From Deltaproteobacteria bacterium (GTDB lineage: Bacteria; Myxococcota_A; UBA796; CAJQPC01), in assembly GCA_016717595.1 (NCBI GenBank), contig JADKFE010000017.1, positions 1 to 64,000 on the forward strand: a DNA stretch of 64,000 bases, in the 5' to 3' direction. The position numbers and the translations under genes are program-made. The notes under the pieces were generated by a model. It had not been told where the DNA came from and searched no databases. It saw only the letters and a program-made list of their open reading frames with translations. This document shows, one piece after another, positions 43,512-51,357 of this stretch (its first letter is position 1; each line of letters opens with the position of its first letter).

Positions 43512-45608
43512 CTACGGCGTGACGGCGGGCTTCTCCGAGGTGAGGCGCTCCAGAAGCACCTGCTGCGCGGCGCGCTCGCCGGACTCCACCCGGGTGTAGC
43601 GCCCGTCGGGGTTGAGGATCCAGGCCTGCTCCCCGTCGAGCAGGTAGAGCTCGATGGACTCGTGCAGCACCCGCGCCTTGAGCAGAGGGTCCTCCACAGG
43701 CATCACCACCTCCACCCGCTTGAACAGGTTGCGCTCCATCCAGTCCGCCGAGCCCATCCACAGGCTCTCTTGGCCGGCGGCGTAGAAGTAGAACACCCGG
43801 GCGTGCTCCAAGAAGCGGCCGATGATCGAGCGCACACGCACGTTGTCCGAGACGCCGGGCACCCCGGGCCGCAGGCGGCAGATGCCGCGCACGATGAGAT
43901 CGACCTGCACGCCGGCCTGGCTCGCCCGGTACAAGGCCCGGATGAGCGTGGGCTCGGTGAGCGCGTTCATGCGGGCCTTGATCGCCGCCGGGCGCCCGGC
44001 GCGGGCCTCCTCGATCTCGTTCTCGACGAGCTGCAAGAGCTGCGGGTGCAGGGTGAAGGGCGAGTACAGGAGCTTGTTCATCTTCACCGGCTCGCCCAGG
44101 CCCGTGAGCAGGTTGAACAGCCACTGCACGTCCTCGCCGATGCGCTGGCGGGAGGTCATGTACGAGAAGTCGGTGTACGCCCGGGCCGTGCCGGGGTGGT
44201 AGTTGCCGGTGCCGATGTGGGTGTAGCGGCGCAGGCGGTCGCCTTCGCGGCGCACGACCTGCAGGAGCTTGGCGTGGATCTTGTAGCCCACGATGCCGTA
44301 CACCACGGTGGCCCCGGCCTCTTGTAAGAGCTGGGCGTAGGTGATGTTCGCCGCCTCGTCAAAGCGGGCCCGCAGCTCGATGAGCACGGTGACCTCTTTG
44401 CCTGACCGGGCGGCCTCGATGAGCGCCTCGGCGATGGGGGAGTTGCTGCCCGTGCGGTAGAGCGTCTGCCGAATGGCGATGACGTCGGGATCTTTCGCGG
44501 CTTGGCGCAAGAGCGCCACGACGGGGCGAAAAGACTGAAACGGGTGATGCAGGAGCACGTCGGCCCGGCCGAGCTGGGCGAACATGTCCAGATCGGGGGA
44601 GATGGGCATCGCCTGTTGGAAGGCCGGGTATTTGAGGTCGGGGCGGTCGACCAGCTCATAGAGCGCCGAGAGCCGGTTGAGGTTGACCGGCCCGTTGACC
44701 TGGTAAAGGTCTTGGTGGCTGAGCTGAAACTGGCGCAGCAAGAACGACGACATCCGCGTAGAGCAGTTGTCGGCGACCTCAAGCCGCACCTCAGCGCCGT
44801 AGCGCCGGTTCATCAGCTCGCCTTGCACGGCCTGGAGGAGATCATCGACGTCTTCTTCGTCAACGGAGAGGTCGCCGTTGCGGGTGGTGCGGAACTGGTG
44901 GCAGCCCGTGACGCGCATCCCGGGGAAGAGCGGGTCGATGTGGGTGTGCACGATGGAGGAGAGCAGCACGAAGTGGTGGGGGCTCTCGGCGACGTCGGCG
45001 GGCACACGGATGAGCCGGGGCAAAGACCGCGCGATGTGCACGATGGCGATGCCCGCGTCGCGACCGAAGGCGTCGTCGCCTTCAAGGGACACGATGAAGT
45101 TGAGGCTCTTGTTGAGGATCTTGGGGAAGGGGTGGGCCGGGTCCAAGCCGAGGGGGCTCAGCACGGGGAGCACCTGGCTCTCAAAGTAGCGCTTGAGCCA
45201 GATCTGCACGTTGCGCGTCCACTCACCGCGCTTGAGCAGACGAATGCCCTGTTCTTCTAAGGCGGGGAGCAGCTCATCGTTGAGGATGCGGTACTGCTCG
45301 TCCACGAGCTCATGGGCGAGGCGGCTCACCTGGGCCAAGGTGTCGGCGGCGGAGAGGCCGTCGGGGGCGGCGTGGCCGACGCCGAAGGTGACCTGCTGCT
45401 TGAGCCGGGCGACGCGGATCTCGAAGAACTCATCGAGGTTCGTCGAGCAGATCGTCAGAAAGCGCAGGCGCTCCAAGAGCGGCAGGCTGGTGTTGCGCGC
45501 TTGTTCGAGCACCCGACGGTTGAAGCCGAGCAGGCTCAGCTCTCGGTTGAGGAAGAGCTGGGGATCGTCGAGATCGAGGGCCGGGGCGGGCGGGCTGACG
45601 TCTTCCAA
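43512..45608 (-). CDS. ppk1: Polyphosphate kinase 1
   Basis: 698 residues, normal PPK1 length. TTG 45608 is used because the frame closes at 45624 with no ATG or GTG before it. Features: FLNRELSLLGFNRRVLEQA at the N-terminus, STNLDEFFEIRVARLK, LHHPFQSFRPVV, IRQTLYRTG, the two phospholipase-D-like catalytic regions with YKIHAKL (His of the phospho-enzyme) and IGTGNYHPGTARAYTDF, plus ICRLRPGVPGVSDNVRVRSIIGRFLEHARVF. It makes long-chain polyphosphate from ATP reversibly. An unknown small gene lies immediately upstream. Confidence 0.97.
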   Translation of the reverse strand: MEDVSPPAPALDLDDPQLFLNRELSLLGFNRRVLEQARNTSLPLLERLRFLTICSTNLDEFFEIRVARLKQQVTFGVGHAAPDGLSAADTLAQVSRLAHELVDEQYRILNDELLPALEEQGIRLLKRGEWTRNVQIWLKRYFESQVLPVLSPLGLDPAHPFPKILNKSLNFIVSLEGDDAFGRDAGIAIVHIARSLPRLIRVPADVAESPHHFVLLSSIVHTHIDPLFPGMRVTGCHQFRTTRNGDLSVDEEDVDDLLQAVQGELMNRRYGAEVRLEVADNCSTRMSSFLLRQFQLSHQDLYQVNGPVNLNRLSALYELVDRPDLKYPAFQQAMPISPDLDMFAQLGRADVLLHHPFQSFRPVVALLRQAAKDPDVIAIRQTLYRTGSNSPIAEALIEAARSGKEVTVLIELRARFDEAANITYAQLLQEAGATVVYGIVGYKIHAKLLQVVRREGDRLRRYTHIGTGNYHPGTARAYTDFSYMTSRQRIGEDVQWLFNLLTGLGEPVKMNKLLYSPFTLHPQLLQLVENEIEEARAGRPAAIKARMNALTEPTLIRALYRASQAGVQVDLIVRGICRLRPGVPGVSDNVRVRSIIGRFLEHARVFYFYAAGQESLWMGSADWMERNLFKRVEVVMPVEDPLLKARVLHESIELYLLDGEQAWILNPDGRYTRVESGERAAQQVLLERLTSEKPAVTP

Positions 45609-45623
45609 GGATCGAGACCGGGT

Positions 45624-45899
45624 TCAGGGCTTGGTGGGCTTGGGTGAGAGCGGGCCGATGGTCCAGCCGGGCTGGAGGCCGGGACGTGGCGTCTCGGCGG
45701 GCGTGGGCTTGGGCGTGGGCGTCGTGTCGGGCGCGGCGCCGTCCAGAAGGGCCTGGATCGCCGCCCAACGCGCCGTCTCGCCGCTGAGCTCGGCCAACAA
45801 CGCCCCGCGCAGAGGCTCGGGCTGGGCCTCGGCGTACTCAACCACACGGCCCAAGAAGGGCAGGAGGTAGCTGAGGTCGCGGTCGAAGGGGTGGGGCAT
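45624..45899 (-). CDS. Small hypothetical protein upstream of ppk1
   Basis: 91 residues from ATG 45899; a GTG 21 bp earlier is an alternative. Residues 1-50 are amphipathic-helical (SYLLPFLGRVVEYAEAQPEPLRGALLAELSG); the rest is Pro/Thr-rich. No signal peptide or motif. It ends 15 bp before the ppk1 start, so the two are probably co-transcribed. Function not recognisable. Confidence 0.55.
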   Translation of the reverse strand: MPHPFDRDLSYLLPFLGRVVEYAEAQPEPLRGALLAELSGETARWAAIQALLDGAAPDTTPTPKPTPAETPRPGLQPGWTIGPLSPKPTKP

Positions 45900-45958
45900 T
45901 GTCAGGTCCAGCGTCGGCACGCAGAATAACCGCTCAACGCCCGGTTATGGGGGCAGCT

Positions 45959-47026
45959 ATGCGGCGACTCTGGACAAGCGGGCTTCTGGTGGCGGCGATC
46001 GGCACGATCGGCGCCGTTTACCTCAGCTTCTGGCCCATCGACGTCGATCCCGCCCCGATGGACCTGCCGCGAAGCACCGGCTTTGAGGGCCCCTACGCGC
46101 GGAACGATCGCCTCAACTCCCTGCGGCGCCTCGCGGACGGGCTCTTAAACGGTCCTGAAGATGTCCTGCTAGACCCTGAAGGCCGGCTGATCACCGGCCT
46201 CGTCGATGGGCGGGTGGTGCGTTTTCGCCCCGGCGAGGAGCTCATCGAGACCTTGGTGAACACCGGAGGCCGGCCGTTGGGCCTCGCGCTTGACGCCGCC
46301 GGGGCCCTGTGGATCGCCGACGCGCGCCGTGGGCTTTTGCGGCTTCACGAGGGGCAGCTCACCGTGATGAGCGACGCCCAGGGCGGGCGCGCCTTCCGGT
46401 TCACCGATGAGCTGGCCATCGCGCCCGACGGCGTCGTGTACTTCACCGACGCCTCGTCGCGGTATGGCCCCGATCGTTACCGGGACGACTTCTTTGAGCA
46501 CCGGCCCAACGGTCGGCTCCTGCGGTTTGACCCGGCGACGGGGGAGACAAGCCTGGTGCTCGGCGGCTTGTACTTCCCCAACGGGGTCGTGGTGAGCCCC
46601 GACGGCGCGGCGCTCTTTCTCGCCGAGTCTGGCATGGCGCGTATTCTGCGGGTGCCCCTGGGCGTAGAGAACCCCCAGCCCACGCCGCTCCTTGAGAACC
46701 TGCCCGGCTATCCCGACAACCTCTCGGTGAGCGCCGAGGGCGTGATCTGGACCGCGCTGTTCGCCCCTCGCCACGCCCAAGCCGAGGCGCTGATGCAGAA
46801 CCCGGCCTGGACACGGGTGATCCTGCGGCTGCCCGCGGCCCTGCGCCCGGCCCCGGCGCGGGTGGGGGTGGCGCTGGGGATCTCGCCAAGCGGGGAGATC
46901 CTGCACAACCTCCAAGACCCCGCCGGGCGTTTTGCCCCGGTCACGAGCGTGGTGGAGCAGGACGGCCATCTCTATCTGGGATCTCTCACCGAGCGCGCCG
47001 TCGGCACCTTGCCCGCGCCTCAATAA
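45959..47026 (+). CDS. SMP-30/strictosidine-synthase-like membrane-anchored protein
   Basis: 355 residues from ATG 45959 (GGGGGC upstream; an ATG 12 bp earlier is possible). An N-terminal anchor or signal (LWTSGLLVAAIGTIGAVYLSF) is followed by a six-bladed beta-propeller typical of the strictosidine synthase / APMAP group: GPEDVLLDPEGRLITG, LGLALDAAGALWIADA, FTDELAIAPDGVVYFTDASSRY, GRLLRFDPATGE, FPNGVVVSPDGAALFLAES, GYPDNLSVSAEGVIW. Members are often calcium-dependent lactonases or hydrolases. Likely periplasmic; substrate unknown. Confidence 0.85.
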   Translation: MRRLWTSGLLVAAIGTIGAVYLSFWPIDVDPAPMDLPRSTGFEGPYARNDRLNSLRRLADGLLNGPEDVLLDPEGRLITGLVDGRVVRFRPGEELIETLVNTGGRPLGLALDAAGALWIADARRGLLRLHEGQLTVMSDAQGGRAFRFTDELAIAPDGVVYFTDASSRYGPDRYRDDFFEHRPNGRLLRFDPATGETSLVLGGLYFPNGVVVSPDGAALFLAESGMARILRVPLGVENPQPTPLLENLPGYPDNLSVSAEGVIWTALFAPRHAQAEALMQNPAWTRVILRLPAALRPAPARVGVALGISPSGEILHNLQDPAGRFAPVTSVVEQDGHLYLGSLTERAVGTLPAPQ

Positions 47027-47450
47027 ATCGTCGTTTTGTGCCTTGACAAGTTGTCCATAAGGGCTGTGGACAAGTCAAGATGAGCAGGTCGCCTCAGGCG
47101 CCACATGGGGGTGCGCAAAGCGCCATATTTTAGTGATAACAAACACTTGTGTCGTAAAACGACAACTTGCGAGCTTGGGGCCACGGTGGACGGCCTGTGG
47201 ACAGCTTGTGGAGTCATCACGCCCGGACAGGGTGCGTGGGGTCGAGGGGGCGGCCTCGCGAAGTGTGCTCAAAAGTTGCGCATGGGCCGGGCCGCGTGGG
47301 GTGAGTTATCGTCTTGATGATCCGTTCTTGTGGCCCCGCGCTCTGGATGGCGTCGCCCCCGGCCTCGCCTCAACCCCCGAGCGTGAAGCCGCACCCCTGG
47401 ACTACAAGACGACGGCCGCGGGTTCGCCCGCGCACAGGAAGGAGTACCCC
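47027..47450. other. 424-bp gene-free region with several palindromes
   Basis: No convincing coding sequence. The first 180 bp are clearly more AT-rich than the surroundings. They hold the long inverted repeat at 47042-47079, a palindrome GTCGT-AAA-ACGAC at 47151-47163, and DnaA-box-like words TGTGGACAA (47065-47073) and TGTGGACAG (47196-47204). A good ribosome binding site (AAGGAG) lies just before ATG 47451. The frame of the downstream gene is open back to 47133, but its translation there does not look like protein. Confidence 0.6.
47042..47079. promoter_or_regulatory. Imperfect inverted repeat, possible operator or hairpin
   Basis: Left arm CTTGAC-aag-TTGTCCA (47042-47057) pairs with TGGACAAGTCAAG (47067-47079) apart from a 3-base insertion; the loop is 9 nt. 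It begins 16 bp after the SMP-30-like gene. It could be a terminator, a protein-binding site, or a paired DnaA-like site. Unassigned. Confidence 0.5.
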
Positions 47451-49052
47451 ATGACCATCCCTCGTCTGTCCGCTGGGCTCTTGCTCATCGCGGGCCTGGC
47501 TGTGACCTTCGCCCCCAACGACGCCGAGGCCGAACGTCGCGGCAAAGAGAGCCAGATGCTGCTCATCGGCATCGACGGCGCCGAGTGGTTGGTCATCGAA
47601 GACCTCTGGGCGAAGGGGTATCTCCCCCATCTGCGCGCCCTGGTGAACCGTGGTGTGCGCGCCAAGCTCAAGACCGAGTATGGCAAGAGCCCCGTCATCT
47701 GGACGACCATCGCCACGGGAGTGCTCCCCGAGAAGCACGGCATCACGGGCTTTGTCGTCGCGACCGACGAAGGGGACGTGCCCGTGGCCTCCACCGTGCG
47801 GAAGGTGCCCGCCTTGTGGAACATCGCCACGAGCGCCGGGCTGTACGTCAACCAGGTGGGCTGGTGGGGCTCTTGGCCGGCGGAGGTCATCAGCGGCGTG
47901 AACGTCACCGACAAGGTCCAGGCCGGTGACGCCAACGTCGTGCAGCCCAAGACCTGGGAGACCAAGATCAAGGGTGAGCTGGCCCAGATCAACAGCCAGA
48001 CCTACAAGTCGATGTTCCCCGGCGAGCAGCAGTTCGCCCCCGAGGATCGTGTGGTGGCCCACGTCGCGCCCACCTTGGCCGCCAGCGGCTACGACCTCAT
48101 GGTGATGTACCTCCACGGCTCCGACCCCAACTCGCACCGGTACTGGCGCTACTACCGCCCGCAAGACTTCCCCGGCGTGGCCGTGGACGCCGCTGAGGCC
48201 GCCAAACACGTCGACCGCATCCCCAAGGCCTACAAGTCCATCGATCAGGTCATCGGGCGAATGGTCGAGTCGTCAGGCACCGACACCAACATCATCATCG
48301 TCTCCGACCACGGCTTTCACGCCCTGGACGAGCCCATCGTCAAGGTGGTCATCGACCTAGACCTCGTCTTGGCCAAGCTCGGGTACCAGACACGCACCGG
48401 CGAGAAGATCGACGTCGCCAAGAGCAAGGCCAGCGCCTATGGCTCGCGGCACAACGAGGTGCGCAAGCGGGTGCGGTTCTACGTCGCGGGCCGTGACGCG
48501 GGCGGCACCGTGGCCGCGGCGGACGTCGCGAAGCACCGGGCGGAGCTTGAGAAGGCCCTGCTCACCAAGGTGACCTACGCCTCGGGCATGCCCGTCTTTG
48601 GCGTCGAGGACGCCTTGCCGTCAGACAAAGCCCAAGGCGCGGACTTTGTGGTGGTGGTGCTCGATGACGGCGCCACGAAGGAGCTCATCATCAACGGCGC
48701 GCCCACGAGCGAGCCGGTGAAGGGCATGGTGGAGAACTCCGGCGGCCACGAAGGCAACCCGCCGGGCATCTTCATCGCCGCGGGCCCCGACATCAACACC
48801 AAGGCGGTGATGCCCGCGACGCTCTCGATTCACGACGTCGCGCCGACGGTGCTCTACGGCATGGGCCTGCCCGTGGGCCAAGACTTCTCGGGCAAGGCCC
48901 AGACGGCGCTCTACACCGACGCGTATCGGCAGGCGCACCCGCTCAAGACCGTCCCGACCTACGGCACCCTGCGCAACACGAGCGAGGTCTCGAAGAGCCA
49001 AGACGACGCGGAGATGCTCAAGCAGCTCCAGGAGCTCGGCTACTTGGAGTAA
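47451..49052 (+). CDS. Secreted alkaline-phosphatase-superfamily phosphodiesterase
   Basis: 533 residues from ATG 47451, AAGGAG upstream, signal peptide SAGLLLIAGLAVTFAPNDAEA. Type I phosphodiesterase/nucleotide pyrophosphatase family: first metal Asp in LIGIDGAEW, nucleophile Thr region in PVIWTTIATG then EKHGITGF, second metal set in HGSDPNSH, SDHGF, and the last His in GGHEGNPPGIF. All metal ligands appear present. It should hydrolyse phosphodiester or phospho-monoester bonds in the periplasm. The last ~35 bp overlap the 3' end of the convergent membrane-protein gene. Confidence 0.9.
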   Translation: MTIPRLSAGLLLIAGLAVTFAPNDAEAERRGKESQMLLIGIDGAEWLVIEDLWAKGYLPHLRALVNRGVRAKLKTEYGKSPVIWTTIATGVLPEKHGITGFVVATDEGDVPVASTVRKVPALWNIATSAGLYVNQVGWWGSWPAEVISGVNVTDKVQAGDANVVQPKTWETKIKGELAQINSQTYKSMFPGEQQFAPEDRVVAHVAPTLAASGYDLMVMYLHGSDPNSHRYWRYYRPQDFPGVAVDAAEAAKHVDRIPKAYKSIDQVIGRMVESSGTDTNIIIVSDHGFHALDEPIVKVVIDLDLVLAKLGYQTRTGEKIDVAKSKASAYGSRHNEVRKRVRFYVAGRDAGGTVAAADVAKHRAELEKALLTKVTYASGMPVFGVEDALPSDKAQGADFVVVVLDDGATKELIINGAPTSEPVKGMVENSGGHEGNPPGIFIAAGPDINTKAVMPATLSIHDVAPTVLYGMGLPVGQDFSGKAQTALYTDAYRQAHPLKTVPTYGTLRNTSEVSKSQDDAEMLKQLQELGYLE

Positions 49053-49458
49053 GGCGCCACACCGCCGCGGCCAGGGCCAGGGCCGCGACGACCAGGGCCC
49101 CGGGCGCCAACAGCGGGCTCGACCCGCTGAGCGCGCCGAGCAGCGCCGTGACCGTGGACTGATCGGGGCGCAGCTCTCGCTCAAACTCCAGGTTGCTCTC
49201 CAGGTGCTCCCAGACGCCGATGGCCGAGGTGATCACCAAGGCCAGGCTGAGCGCTCGGAGGGGCTTGGGGGAGGCGGTCTCGGGCAGGCGCGCCGCCCAC
49301 AGCGCGCCGAGGGCGGTGAGGCCCCCGAGCACGATGGGCGCGAGCTGCAGCGCCTCTTCAGTGTGGCCGATGAGCAGGAGCTCACCCACAAGCCCGAGGC
49401 CGGTGAGCCCGGCGAGGGCCAGCAGCGCCCGGCGGAGACCCCGCTCCACCTCGCTCAT
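49018..49458 (-). CDS. Small membrane protein, four helices
   Basis: 146 residues from ATG 49458, overlapping the stop of the HhH gene (ATGA). Four hydrophobic helices (LLALAGLTGLGLVGELLLIG, LAPIVLGGLTALGALWA, ALSLALVITSAIGVWEHLE, LLAPGALVVAALALAAAVW). The ESNLEFERELRP segment joins helices 3 and 4. Its 3' end overlaps the convergent phosphodiesterase by 35 bp. No family recognised. Confidence 0.65.
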   Translation of the reverse strand: MSEVERGLRRALLALAGLTGLGLVGELLLIGHTEEALQLAPIVLGGLTALGALWAARLPETASPKPLRALSLALVITSAIGVWEHLESNLEFERELRPDQSTVTALLGALSGSSPLLAPGALVVAALALAAAVWRLTPSSRAPGAA

Positions 49459-49820
49459 TGTTTGAGCAGCCCTTTGGCCGAGACGAGCTCCTCAGGGCTG
49501 ACCTTGTCGGTGAGCGCGGCGAAGAAGGCGTCGTTGTTGGCGAAGGGGCGGGCCTTGATCAGCGCCTCGGCGTCCTCGACGCTCACGCCGGGGAGCTGCT
49601 GGAGCGTGGCGGCGTCGGCTTGGTTGGCGTCTACGGGCACAAAGACGAAGCGCTCGTACTCGGCGATGGTGGCGTCATCGACGTACTTCGACATCTCCTT
49701 GCGGAACTGGACGATCGAGGCGTAGGGACGGTACTCCTCAAACTCGTGGATCATCTTCTTGCCGATGCCGGGCACACCGGCGCTGATCTCGGCGTCGGTG
49801 GCGGTGTTCAGGTTCACCAC
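49455..49820 (-). CDS. ComEA-like helix-hairpin-helix protein (main part)
   Basis: 121 residues as read from GTG 49820. It contains two HhH units: VNLNTATDAEISAGVPGIGKKMIHEF (about 3-28) and VDANQADAATLQQLPGVSVEDAEALI (about 63-88), the DNA-binding HhH motif of ComEA-type proteins. The true start is upstream: a signal-bearing piece (49814-49975) in another frame joins this one if a C is added to the ccccc run near 49860. The repaired product is a lipoprotein with a Pro/Ala/Glu linker, about 173 residues. DNA binding or uptake is inferred from the family. Confidence 0.75.
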   Translation of the reverse strand: MVNLNTATDAEISAGVPGIGKKMIHEFEEYRPYASIVQFRKEMSKYVDDATIAEYERFVFVPVDANQADAATLQQLPGVSVEDAEALIKARPFANNDAFFAALTDKVSPEELVSAKGLLKQ

Positions 49821-49975
49821 GCGGGTGAACGGCGCGGCGGGGGCCTCGGCGGGAGCGGGGGCGCCTCGGCGGGAGCGGGCGGCGCCTCGGCGACGGGCGG
49901 GGCGGGCGCCTCGGCGGGGGCAGGCGGCGGGGTCTCACCGCAGGCGGTCAAGGCGAGGAGGATCAGGGCGAACAT
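49814..49975 (-). pseudogene. Signal-peptide and linker piece of the ComEA-like lipoprotein gene
   Basis: ATG 49975 (AGGCTCC upstream) starts MFALILLALTACGETPP, a lipoprotein signal ending LTAC, then a Pro/Ala/Glu linker repeat (APAEAPAPPVAEAPP). The frame ends at 49814 in Arg/Pro-rich shadow sequence. One base at the C run near 49860 restores continuity with the HhH domains (EAPAAPFTRVVNLNT). Confidence 0.7.
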
Positions 49976-49991
49976 CGGGGAGCCTCGTTGT

Positions 49992-50006
49992 TGATAGTCG
50001 TTTTCA
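49992..50006. promoter_or_regulatory. Fur-box-like operator upstream of the ComEA-like gene
   Basis: TGATAGTCGTTTTCA on the plus strand (TGAAAACGACTATCA on the minus) matches the 7-1-7 Fur consensus TGATAAT-N-ATTATCA at 11 of 14 positions. It lies 17-31 bp before ATG 49975 in a locally AT-rich patch. No Fur gene is in the window. Match counted by eye. Confidence 0.4.
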
Positions 50007-50064
50007 ATAACTCCCCCAAACCGCGGCGCAAGGCCCCTTGGCGGGCAAATCTGCCGAGACGGAG

Positions 50065-50679
50065 TCAGCCCCGGGGCTCTCGGGCGCGGCGGTTGACCCA
50101 GGCCACAAGCTCCTCGACGCCGAGCTCGGCGCGCTGGGCCTCGTCTTGGAGGAGCTGCTCATCGGGCGTGTCGGGCGCGGGGTGCTCATTGAAGAACGGG
50201 AGCTGCCCCTTGGACTCCAGCACACGAAGCGCGACGTCTCGGGTGATGAGGAAGTAGTCGGGCGGGCCGCCGTAGCTGGGCTCCAAGGCCGCCAAGGCGA
50301 GGCGGCCGCCGCGCAGATCCCGGGCGATGTTCACCGGCAGATTCAGGCGCAGGAGCCTCTGGCCGTCGAGGCTCCGCACAAAAAAGGCGGTGCCGCCCTC
50401 ACGCACATGCAGGCGGTGGCGCCGCAAGAGCTGGCGCACCCGCAGCGCGTTGGCTTGGGCGCCACGCTCGGCCTCGCGGGCACGTTTGGCCTCGATGACC
50501 TGGCGCTCGTGCTCCTCCTTCGCGCGCTGGCGCTCCTCAGCCTCTTTGGCCTCCAAGATCCACTTTCGTTCGCGGGCGCCTTGGTCGGCCTTGCGCTCCT
50601 GCTTGAGCTGGCGGTTGACGTCTTGGACCTTCTTCTTGTCCACCACGCCAGCCTTGAGCATCGCGTCACGCAGAGACAT
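50065..50679 (-). CDS. DUF2058-family protein
   Basis: 204 residues, GGAGGA upstream of ATG 50679. The opening SLRDAMLKAGVVDKKKVQDVNRQ and the highly charged coiled-coil-like segment (about 20-75, RERKWILEAKEAEERQRAKEEHERQ) followed by RVRQLLRRHRL and NLPVNIARDLRGGRLALA match DUF2058 (YaiL-like) proteins. These are thought to be associated with nucleic acids; function is not established. It is soluble and cytoplasmic. It follows the S26-like gene by only 3 bp. Confidence 0.85.
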   Translation of the reverse strand: MSLRDAMLKAGVVDKKKVQDVNRQLKQERKADQGARERKWILEAKEAEERQRAKEEHERQVIEAKRAREAERGAQANALRVRQLLRRHRLHVREGGTAFFVRSLDGQRLLRLNLPVNIARDLRGGRLALAALEPSYGGPPDYFLITRDVALRVLESKGQLPFFNEHPAPDTPDEQLLQDEAQRAELGVEELVAWVNRRAREPRG

Positions 50680-50682
50680 CGT

Positions 50683-51306
50683 TTAGTCCTCCGAGGGGGC
50701 GCTCTTATCTGCTTCTTGGGCCTCGTGTCGGTCGGGATCTTGGCTGGGGGGGATCCACGGGCCGTCCTGCGCCCAGAGCGACCACGGGCCGCGCCAGAGG
50801 TCGGCGGGGCCGACGCGCAGCCACACCAGACCGCAGCCGAAGGTGGCGGGGACGGGGCCCCAGGCGCGGCCATCCAGCGCGCCGTCGCGATCATCGGCGA
50901 GCACGAAGCGGTGGCCCGGGGGCACGGTCCAGCTCTGGTCGGCGAGGGCCGGGGAGCGGCTGGACTCTTGGATGAGGTAGCGGTTTTGTTCAGAGCGCGC
51001 GGTGTTCGCGCCGAAGGGGCCCATCTCGCGGACTCGGTGGGCCTCGCCGTTCACCCGCGCCGCGCCACGACCCAGCTCAACCGTCTGACCCTCGACGGCG
51101 ATGACCCGGCGCAGGACGGCGCGGGAGGGGTCGGCGGGGTCGGCGAGGCAGACGACGTCCCCAGGGTCTGCGCCGCCAGGGCCCAACAGCACGACGTCGC
51201 CCGCGCGGATCGACGGGCTCATGGCGTCATCCACCACACGCCGGGCCGTCAGCAGGGCCACAAGCGGCGGCAGGAGCAGGGCGAGCAGAAGGGGCCGGGC
51301 GCGCAT
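50683..51306 (-). CDS. S26 signal-peptidase-like protein lacking both catalytic residues
   Basis: 207 residues. An N-terminal membrane anchor (LLLALLLPPLVALL) precedes the S26 fold: DDAMSPSIRAGDVVLLG, PGDVVCLADP, AVLRRVIAVEGQTVELG, and GHRFVLADDRDGALDGRAWGPVP (the box E GDNR-like segment reads DDRD). In LepB-type enzymes the residue before M.P[TS] is the catalytic Ser and the first of KR is the catalytic Lys. Here they are Ala (codon GCC at 51223-51225) and Arg (codon CGC at 51109-51111). It is therefore probably an inactive homologue, unless residues nearby substitute. Confidence 0.75.
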   Translation of the reverse strand: MRARPLLLALLLPPLVALLTARRVVDDAMSPSIRAGDVVLLGPGGADPGDVVCLADPADPSRAVLRRVIAVEGQTVELGRGAARVNGEAHRVREMGPFGANTARSEQNRYLIQESSRSPALADQSWTVPPGHRFVLADDRDGALDGRAWGPVPATFGCGLVWLRVGPADLWRGPWSLWAQDGPWIPPSQDPDRHEAQEADKSAPSED

Positions 51307-51357
51307 GGCCTTTAGGGTAACGGACTCAGGTAGACTGAGGCCCGCGGGAGCCGCTGG

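Noticed and set aside
47027..47220. Chromosomal replication origin
   Set aside because: Only two or three imperfect DnaA-box-like words, and no dnaA, dnaN, gyrB, parAB or rpmH nearby; kept only as an unexplained repeat region.
47133..47450. N-terminal extension of the phosphodiesterase back to 47133
   Set aside because: The extension has no protein-like character, whereas ATG 47451 has AAGGAG upstream and starts a signal peptide.
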